Assembly (NCBI RefSeq): GCF_036647415.1
Contig: NZ_JAVXKG010000012.1
Coordinates: forward strand, 18,766 to 82,765
Direction of reading: 5' to 3'
DNA length: 64,000 nucleotides
Origin: Empedobacter sp036647415
GTDB taxonomy: Bacteria > Bacteroidota > Bacteroidia > Flavobacteriales > Weeksellaceae
The notes below the pieces were generated by a model, which searched no databases, had not been told where the DNA came from, and saw only the letters and a program-made list of their open reading frames with translations. Of this stretch, positions 58,456 through 64,000 are shown one piece after another. The position numbers and the translations under genes are program-made. The first letter of the stretch is position 1, and the number at the start of each line of letters is the position of its first letter.

Positions 58456-60351
58456 ATGAAATTTAAATTTACGCTATTATTTTGCTTTTTAAGCTTCTAT
58501 AGTTTTTCTCAAAAATCTTTATCTGGTTTTGTGAAATTAACGCAGGAACAGTTAAAATTAACAAATGTATCATTTGAAAAAGATGCAGATGCTGTAATTC
58601 TTGATGAAGAAGGTTACATAAATATTACTGGAAAAGATTATTATATCGATGTAAAAAGACGTGTGAAAATATTAACGGAGAAAGGAAAACAGCAAGCAAA
58701 TATCGAAATAGATTATTTTTCGGATAATAATTTACAAAATATTTCAAATATAAAAGGTCAAACAATTAATGAAGAGCATGGACAATTTGTTAATTATTCG
58801 ATTGATGATAAAGAAATATTTACAATCAAAACAAATCAATATTATAGCGTAAAAAGATTAACATTTCCTAATGTAAAAGTAGGATCGATTATAGAATATC
58901 AATATCGTATGATTGGAAATCATTTATACTTAATTGATGCATGGGATTTTCAACATGAATTACCAACAATGAAAAGTTTTTTTAAAGCTGAAGTCACTGG
59001 TTATTTAGACTATACAAATTTATTGGTAGGCAAAAGAATGTTCGAAAAGTATAGTAAAGTTTCTAAAAACGAATGGGTTTTGATTAATATACCAAGTTAT
59101 AAAGACATTAAATATGTAAATAATATCAAAGATAATAGTGAAAGAATTCGCTTACAATTAAAAGGTTATTATGGTAATAGTGGAAGTGTATTTGGAAATG
59201 ATCCTGAATATAAAACAACAATACAAACATGGAAAGATTTAAAAAAAGAAATTACAACAGCCAATAATAATTTCTTAAATGAAGGCTATGTAAGTAAAAT
59301 AGCGGAACAAATTCCGAATGGAAAATCGGAGTTAGAAACATTAAAAAATGTAATTACTTATTTTAATTCAAATTTTAAATGGAATAGATTTCGTGCTATT
59401 TTCTTAAGAGATACGCAAAAAAATGTTATCGATAATAAAACAGGAAATTTAGCTGATTTAAATAAATTATTTCAAACAATTTTAAAAGCAAAGAATATAA
59501 AATCGGATTTATTATTAGTGTCAACAAGAACTAATGGAAAATTAATTACAAATTTTCCTTATCTCAATCAATTTGATGCAATGGTAAATTTAGTTAAGTT
59601 AAAAGATAATACCACTTATTTGATAAATGCTGCCACTATTTCTGATGATCAATTTATTTATCCATCACTTAATATATTTAATGATTATGCATTCAATATT
59701 GATGAAAAAGAAGATATTTTTCTTGATATAAAACCTACAATTTCTTTATACGAGTCTGATATCACATATAAAATTCAGAATAATTCGATTAGTCAAAATA
59801 GAAAAGAAATGTTTAATGGATATTTTTATAATGAATATTTAGAGGATAAAAATGAGTTAATCAATCAATATTTAACACCTCCAATTAGTCGATTTTATGA
59901 TGATCAAAATAAAATGGATTTATTGTTTGATAAAACAGATGAAAAGTATAAAATAATGAAAATAGGAAAAGCAAATTTAGATAAAACTGAGAGCTTTATT
60001 CCGATAGAAAATCCATTAAAAAAATATTTAACCGCGTATACATTTGAGGAGAAAGATAGAAAATTCCCTATTGAATTTAATTTTCCATATTATTTCACAA
60101 TCAATGTAAAAGTTGTTATTCCAGAAGACTATGAATTAGTTTCTCCTTCTAATTTTACAAATACAATAAAGCCAAATGAGAATTTGGTTTATTATCAAAA
60201 TTCAGTTTATAAAAACGGAACGTTGAATATTATTTATCAGTTATTAGTAAACAAATCAGTTTTTGATGCAAAAGATTATAATGTATTAAAATCATTTTTT
60301 GAAAGCACACAAAAACTAACAGAAGATCAATTTATATTAAAAAAGAAATAA
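58456..60351 (+). CDS. exported DUF3857/transglutaminase-like protein (paralogue B)
   Basis: 631 residues from ATG at 58456, chosen because it begins a signal peptide (MKFKFTLLFCFLSFYSFSQ); the frame extends 12 codons further upstream into the terminator. Same layout as paralogue A: LTNVSFEKDADAVILDEEG, DVKRRVKILTEKGKQQANIEI, RLTFPNVKVGSIIEYQYRM, WDFQHELPTM, then a transglutaminase-like region and a C-terminal beta domain (AYTFEEKDRKFPIEFNFPYYF). Function unknown, likely periplasmic or outer-membrane associated. Confidence 0.82.
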   Translation: MKFKFTLLFCFLSFYSFSQKSLSGFVKLTQEQLKLTNVSFEKDADAVILDEEGYINITGKDYYIDVKRRVKILTEKGKQQANIEIDYFSDNNLQNISNIKGQTINEEHGQFVNYSIDDKEIFTIKTNQYYSVKRLTFPNVKVGSIIEYQYRMIGNHLYLIDAWDFQHELPTMKSFFKAEVTGYLDYTNLLVGKRMFEKYSKVSKNEWVLINIPSYKDIKYVNNIKDNSERIRLQLKGYYGNSGSVFGNDPEYKTTIQTWKDLKKEITTANNNFLNEGYVSKIAEQIPNGKSELETLKNVITYFNSNFKWNRFRAIFLRDTQKNVIDNKTGNLADLNKLFQTILKAKNIKSDLLLVSTRTNGKLITNFPYLNQFDAMVNLVKLKDNTTYLINAATISDDQFIYPSLNIFNDYAFNIDEKEDIFLDIKPTISLYESDITYKIQNNSISQNRKEMFNGYFYNEYLEDKNELINQYLTPPISRFYDDQNKMDLLFDKTDEKYKIMKIGKANLDKTESFIPIENPLKKYLTAYTFEEKDRKFPIEFNFPYYFTINVKVVIPEDYELVSPSNFTNTIKPNENLVYYQNSVYKNGTLNIIYQLLVNKSVFDAKDYNVLKSFFESTQKLTEDQFILKKK

Positions 60352-60353
60352 CT

Positions 60354-60384
60354 AAAAAACCACTTCATATTGAAGTGGTTTTTT
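60354..60384. terminator. bidirectional intrinsic terminator
   Basis: 14-bp perfect stem AAAAAACCACTTCA / TGAAGTGGTTTTTT with loop TAT, between convergent genes. Confidence 0.9.
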
Positions 60385-60387
60385 ATA

Positions 60388-61371
60388 TTATTCGACAAGC
60401 ATCAAGTTGCAACCTCGCACGTCAGAATTATCAAAACGTCCTAAAATTTCAAATTGATTGGCAGATATTTTTTTTCCTAAATCATCTGTTGCTATAAAAC
60501 TGATTGAATTATAATTTGCTAAATCAATAACATTTACTCCACCAGTTTTTCCTTCTTCAACATAGCGAAAAGGATCTTCGGTTTCACGAATCAAAATTCG
60601 CATCCAATTAGGTGATTTAAAGGTTAAATCTCCTCTCGAATAACCTTGCGAAAGCAATTCTGTCATTCCATATTCCGAATGAATTTCATTTGTTCCAAAA
60701 CCATTTTTCAAGATTGTATGCAATTCTTCACGTGTAATTTCTTTCTTGCGACCTTTCATTCCTCCAGTTTCCATCACAATTGTATGCTGTAAATTCATTT
60801 TATAATTTTCAACAAAATCTAACAAAGCAAAAGAAACACCGATTAAAATGGCTTTTTTACCCGTTTTTTCGTGCGCCAAGAGATTTTCGTACAAATCATC
60901 GTGATTGTACAAATAAAATCCACTCTGTGTGCGACAAGATTTCTCAATCCAATATTCCACCATATCAATCAAAGACGAACCGTTTCGTTCTAAATAGGAA
61001 GGTAAAAGTGCAAATATTGTATAATCCGAAAGAGGTCCATAAAACTGTTCAAAACATTTTTCTAAACTATAATGGTATAATGCCAAATCTGTTACGAAAT
61101 GTTTACTTGTCGTCATTCCAGTTGTACCCGAACTTGTAAACGTTTTTTCGACAGGACGATTTCCTGAAATCAATTCATGTTTTTTGAAAAATTGAATTGG
61201 TAAAAAAGGAACGTTATCAGTGTGTTGTATTTTTGTGTAGTCAACGTTCAAGAAATGTAGAAAGTCTTTGTAAACTTCATTTTCTTGCGCCTGATAACGG
61301 AAAACTTCCAATGCTATAGCCTGAAAATCGTCTTCGGATTGAATAGAAAAAATTTGCTTAGAATCAAACAT
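60388..61371 (-). CDS. LuxE/PaaK-like acyl-protein synthetase
   Basis: 327 residues. FLPIQFFKKHELISG, TFTSSGTTGM (nucleotide-binding loop), LPSYLERNGSSLIDMVEYWI, METGGMKGRKKEITREEL, SEYGMTELLSQGYS and DLANYNSISFIATDDLG are the motif order of LuxE-type enzymes, which activate acyl groups with ATP and hold them on a Cys. In Bacteroidota such genes often occur without luminescence genes; the acyl substrate is unknown. Confidence 0.85.
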   Translation of the reverse strand: MFDSKQIFSIQSEDDFQAIALEVFRYQAQENEVYKDFLHFLNVDYTKIQHTDNVPFLPIQFFKKHELISGNRPVEKTFTSSGTTGMTTSKHFVTDLALYHYSLEKCFEQFYGPLSDYTIFALLPSYLERNGSSLIDMVEYWIEKSCRTQSGFYLYNHDDLYENLLAHEKTGKKAILIGVSFALLDFVENYKMNLQHTIVMETGGMKGRKKEITREELHTILKNGFGTNEIHSEYGMTELLSQGYSRGDLTFKSPNWMRILIRETEDPFRYVEEGKTGGVNVIDLANYNSISFIATDDLGKKISANQFEILGRFDNSDVRGCNLMLVE

Positions 61372-61423
61372 AATGCAAATTTACAAAATAGAGGAGAAGT
61401 GAACGAATTTGAATGAAATTATT

Positions 61424-61803
61424 CTACTCTTTGAAATATTCATCATAATGATGTTTGAATAATGTAGACATTATTTCTGATATTACTCCACCAAATTGAA
61501 TTTCAAAATAAATTCCATCATCTAGAAGTTCTGAACCAGTAATTGCACCTCCCCAACCTAATAATTCCTTTTGAAAATTATTATAGTAAACTTTTAGGTT
61601 TGGAATTACTACAGTATCAATCATTTTAATATCTTCATAATCATCATTAATTTGAATTTTATATTTTTAAATAAAAGATAGGGAGATTCAATATTTATAA
61701 ATTTTATTTTACCATAAACTACTCCCATAGGAGCATCTGCAAATTCAAATTCTGTTGTTCCGATAATTTGATCTTCAAGTTTTATTGTAAATATAGTTGG
61801 CAT
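61424..61803 (-). pseudogene. small gene split by a frameshift, about 127 aa, unknown
   Basis: Two frames overlap by 4 nt. The first (61803-61621) reads MPTIFTIKLEDQIIGTTEFEFADAPMG ... ESPYLLFKN and then turns into IKFKLMMIMKILK. The second frame can be extended upstream past its ATG as KYKIQINDDYEDIKMIDTVV and continues VIPNLKVYYNNFQKELLGWGG to the end at 61424. Adding one base in the A run near 61675 joins both into one sensible protein. Either a real frameshift mutation, a sequencing error in a homopolymer, or two coupled genes. Confidence 0.5.
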
Positions 61804-61833
61804 TTAATAATGTTTCTCTAAACATACAAAAAA

Positions 61834-63480
61834 CTACTGATTTTTCAGTTTCACGATAGTGATATTTGCTTTGTACAGATGGTCGCCAAGAATTTCGTAG
61901 TTTTGGATCAAATCTTTATAAAAAAGTGCACTTGTTGTCAAAAGCTTCTCTTTTTCTATGGTTTTCATCAAATTTATTTCTGCTTCTTTATAAATCGTAT
62001 TAATTGTTTTCTCAATAAACTCGGCTTGTTTACCAGAAACTTCTTCTAAAGTTTCGTTCAAGTTCTGATTCAAAATTCGAGTTGCTTGATCTAAATTATC
62101 TTGAAAATCGACCAAATAAGTTCTCATTTTTGGCGTAAAATAACTATTTGTCATACGACGACGACGATGAATAGACGAAATCTTTATCGCAATATCGCCC
62201 ACACTTTCTAAGTGATGACAAAGCGTAATCAATTGATGAATTGCCAATGTATTTTCGTTCGGTAAATCCAAATCAGCAATTTCATTCAAAAACTCATTCA
62301 CTTCACGTTCCAATTGATCGCCTTCTTTTTCAAGTTCTAAAATACGTTCACGAAAAACCAAAATCTTTTCTTCATCACTTTCCGTAATCATTCGTCCAAG
62401 TGTATAAATGGTTTGTTTGGTTGTGGTAGCCAGTTTCAGTAACTTTTTGTTGGCTTCATTTTTATATAAATCCGAATTTGTTCCGAAAGGAATGGCATAA
62501 AATTCTAACTTTTTATCTGTTTGTTGTATCGAAAAATATTTCTTTTGACAATAAAATGCTAAGCGATTAATAAACGGGTAAAATAAAATAACACCAAAAA
62601 GATTGATAATTGTATCAAATGTAATTAATTGAACAGCAAGATTTGAAGAGATATTAGTCCCGATAAATTTCAACAATAAATCACCTAAAAATAGAAATAT
62701 CAACGAGATTATAACATTGAAAAATGTATGAAATGCAGCAACAACTTTTGTGTATTTATCGCCAATCGCAGCAACTAAATGCGCTGTGAAAGTTGTTCCG
62801 ATATTTGCTCCTAACACAATCATAGCCGCTAATTCTATCGGTAAACCTTTGCTTACAAGTAATATTGCAATTGTAATAGAGGCCGACGAAAAATGGACTA
62901 AAATTGTTAATAAAATTCCGAAAGCAATAAACAATAAATTGGTTAATAAACCATAATGAGAAAGATGTTGAAAGAATTCTTGCAACTCTTGATGACTTTC
63001 TATTGATGGTAAAAAGGTTTTTAAGAAATATAATGCGAGAAATAAAAGCGAAAGTGAAAATAAAATTCCACCAATTTTGCGTTGATTTCTTTTCTTTGAT
63101 AAATAAAACGGAAATGCAATTAAGGTTAAAGGAAGCGCAATTTGTACAAGATCGAATTTCATACCGAAGTACACAAGCCATAATGTAAGGGTAGTTCCGA
63201 GGTTTGCACCCAAAATTAACCCAAACGCTTTACGTAAATTGATTAATCCTGCATTTACAAATCCTAATATAAAAACACTGGCAGCCGAGGAAGATTGTAT
63301 GGCTGTTGTAAAAACGGTACCTGTAACAATTGTAGAAAAATTGTTTTTAGTAAGTGTATTTAATGTGCGTTTAAAATTAGATCCAGATAAAGCTTGTAAA
63401 TTTTCGCTTAATAATTTTATTGCAAAAATAAACAAAGCAATTGCTCCGAAAAGTTGTAATATTAGGATGAAAAGATGCAT
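61834..63480 (-). CDS. Na/Pi cotransporter family protein (NptA-like) with PhoU-like tail
   Basis: 548 residues. Two inverted membrane repeats with TAIQSSSAASVFILGFVNAGL ... LILGANLGTTLTLWLV and FSSASITIAILLVSKG ... IVLGANIGTTFTAHLVAAIG, the QSSSA and GANIGTT signatures of Na/Pi cotransporters. The C-terminal 180 residues are helical and PhoU-like (ITLCHHLESVGDIAIKISSIHRRR). Imports phosphate with Na+ across the inner membrane. Confidence 0.9.
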   Translation of the reverse strand: MHLFILILQLFGAIALFIFAIKLLSENLQALSGSNFKRTLNTLTKNNFSTIVTGTVFTTAIQSSSAASVFILGFVNAGLINLRKAFGLILGANLGTTLTLWLVYFGMKFDLVQIALPLTLIAFPFYLSKKRNQRKIGGILFSLSLLFLALYFLKTFLPSIESHQELQEFFQHLSHYGLLTNLLFIAFGILLTILVHFSSASITIAILLVSKGLPIELAAMIVLGANIGTTFTAHLVAAIGDKYTKVVAAFHTFFNVIISLIFLFLGDLLLKFIGTNISSNLAVQLITFDTIINLFGVILFYPFINRLAFYCQKKYFSIQQTDKKLEFYAIPFGTNSDLYKNEANKKLLKLATTTKQTIYTLGRMITESDEEKILVFRERILELEKEGDQLEREVNEFLNEIADLDLPNENTLAIHQLITLCHHLESVGDIAIKISSIHRRRRMTNSYFTPKMRTYLVDFQDNLDQATRILNQNLNETLEEVSGKQAEFIEKTINTIYKEAEINLMKTIEKEKLLTTSALFYKDLIQNYEILGDHLYKANITIVKLKNQ

Positions 63481-63644
63481 TTATTAATTATAGATGACAA
63501 AAATAGGGACTCTAATGTAAATAGAATATTATCTTTTTAAGTTTTATTGAAAAAAACTTAAAAAGTTTTTCTAAATCTAAAATTCTGATTTTCAAAATCG
63601 AAGTAGTGAAAACTAAAAAACTTCTACTTTTTTTTTGAAAAATA

Positions 63645-63676
63645 TTTGCGAGATTGGAAAAACTGCCCTAATATTG
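63645..63676 (+). promoter_or_regulatory. candidate promoter of the tRNA cluster
   Basis: TTTG at 63645-63648, 20-bp spacer, TAATATTG at 63669-63676 (one mismatch to TAnnTTTG), about 80 bp before the first tRNA. The region 63481-63644 upstream is AT-rich with short hairpins (AAAAACTT/AAGTTTTT near 63552-63570; AAGTAG/CTACTT near 63601-63629) and no gene. Confidence 0.55.
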
Positions 63677-63756
63677 CACCACGAAAAAGGAACAATTGCC
63701 TTTAAAGGTTTTAAAGTTCTTGTTTTCAATTTGACATTTCAAAAAAGAAAATTTTT

Positions 63757-63830
63757 GCCGATGTAGCTCAGTTGGCCAGAGCAGCTGATTTGTAATCAGC
63801 AGGTCGTGGGTTCGAATCCCTCCATCGGCT
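63757..63830 (+). tRNA. tRNA-Thr (TGT)
   Basis: 74 nt. Acceptor GCCGATG / CATCGGC with discriminator T, D arm with GTAGCTCAGTTGG, anticodon stem GCTGA/TCAGC with loop TTTGTAA (anticodon TGT), T arm GTGGGTTCGAATCCC. CCA is not encoded. Confidence 0.95.
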
Positions 63831-63862
63831 CGTTCTTTTTTGAAAAAAAACTTTATAAGGTT

Positions 63863-63944
63863 GGGGAGATACTCAAGCGGCCAACGAGGACGGACTGTAA
63901 ATCCGTTGGTTTCACCTTCGCAGGTTCGAATCCTGCTCTCCCCA
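63863..63944 (+). tRNA. tRNA-Tyr (GTA)
   Basis: 82 nt, class II with a long variable arm. Acceptor GGGGAGA / TCTCCCC, discriminator A, anticodon stem ACGGA/TCCGT with loop CTGTAAA (anticodon GTA), T arm GCAGGTTCGAATCCTGC. CCA is not encoded. 32 bp after tRNA-Thr. Confidence 0.95.
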
Positions 63945-63950
63945 CAAATT

Positions 63951-64000
63951 GCCGATGTAGCTCAGTTGGCCAGAGCAGCTGATTTGTAATCAGCAGGTCG
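63951..64000 (+). tRNA. second tRNA-Thr (TGT), cut by the window end
   Basis: The first 50 nt are identical to the tRNA-Thr at 63757, including the TGT anticodon loop; the T arm and 3' acceptor strand lie outside the window. Only 6 bp after tRNA-Tyr. Confidence 0.9.

Noticed and set aside
62756..63181. 141-aa minus-strand frame inside the Na/Pi transporter gene
   Set aside because: Out-of-frame shadow of a well-supported transporter on the same strand.
1..64000. CRISPR arrays, insertion sequences, rRNA genes
   Set aside because: No regularly spaced repeats, no IS transposase other than the Mu-type one, and no rRNA sequence were seen.

Overview
The window is strongly AT-rich DNA from a Bacteroidota bacterium, most likely class Flavobacteriia (Weeksellaceae-type, Empedobacter or Chryseobacterium-like; the genus is inference). 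The signs are a 44-residue bTHX-type ribosomal protein, DUF3857/transglutaminase proteins, a DUF1343 (NamZ-type) muramidase, secreted proteins with the 'VGISTETP' start typical of flavobacterial surface proteins, TAnnTTTG-type promoter elements, and tRNA genes without an encoded CCA.

Left host part (1-23.1 kb): envelope and housekeeping genes. These include a C1q-like surface protein, NamZ-like muramidase, an FtsX-type permease, cystathionine beta-synthase, lptB, a lipoprotein polysaccharide deacetylase, bTHX, a small basic protein coupled to sbcD-sbcC, a tightly overlapping minus-strand operon (rlmH, CPBP protease, rdgB, rnz), a YihY/BrkB membrane protein, a voltage-gated-type K+ channel, a TIGR01777 epimerase, a DUF3857 protein and poxB. 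Two large palindromic intergenic repeats (10.2 and 21.0 kb) lie among them.

Prophage (about 23.12-56.38 kb, 33 kb): a Mu-like transposable myophage. It sits inside a small ORF translationally coupled to poxB; the ORF's two halves now flank the prophage. Order: S24 repressor (minus) with a twin-operator early promoter; Ner-like regulator; MuA-type DDE transposase; MuB-type ATPase; a string of small early genes including DUF3164; two secreted accessory proteins between their own terminators; an inverted (minus-strand) head/packaging block holding TerS, TerL, DUF935 portal, DUF1320, a MuF protein fused to a nuclease-toxin-like domain, tape measure and gpG; then a plus-strand block of protease/scaffold, capsid, sheath, tube, frameshifted tail chaperones, baseplate, fibres, a phospholipase A2-like protein, GH73 lysin, u-spanin-like lipoprotein and, at the extreme right end, an adenine methyltransferase in the position of Mu mom. 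Two 22-bp repeats at the right end resemble adjacent Mu R1/R2 transposase sites.

The most unusual content is RNA-like structure in the prophage. Two homologous 43-nt elements (24727-24769 and 29738-29780) look like a tRNA reduced to acceptor stem plus T arm, with compensatory base changes, each 22-25 nt before a start codon. A triple-helix leader lies directly before another early gene (30104-30166). The methyltransferase leader (55282-55394) carries nested and mutually exclusive stems resembling an attenuator.

Right host part (56.4-64 kb): the rest of the interrupted ORF, a bicupin oxalate-decarboxylase-like protein, a DUF1275 membrane protein, a second DUF3857 paralogue, a LuxE-like acyl-protein synthetase, a small frameshifted gene, a Na/Pi cotransporter, and a tRNA cluster Thr(TGT)-Tyr(GTA)-Thr(TGT), cut by the window edge.
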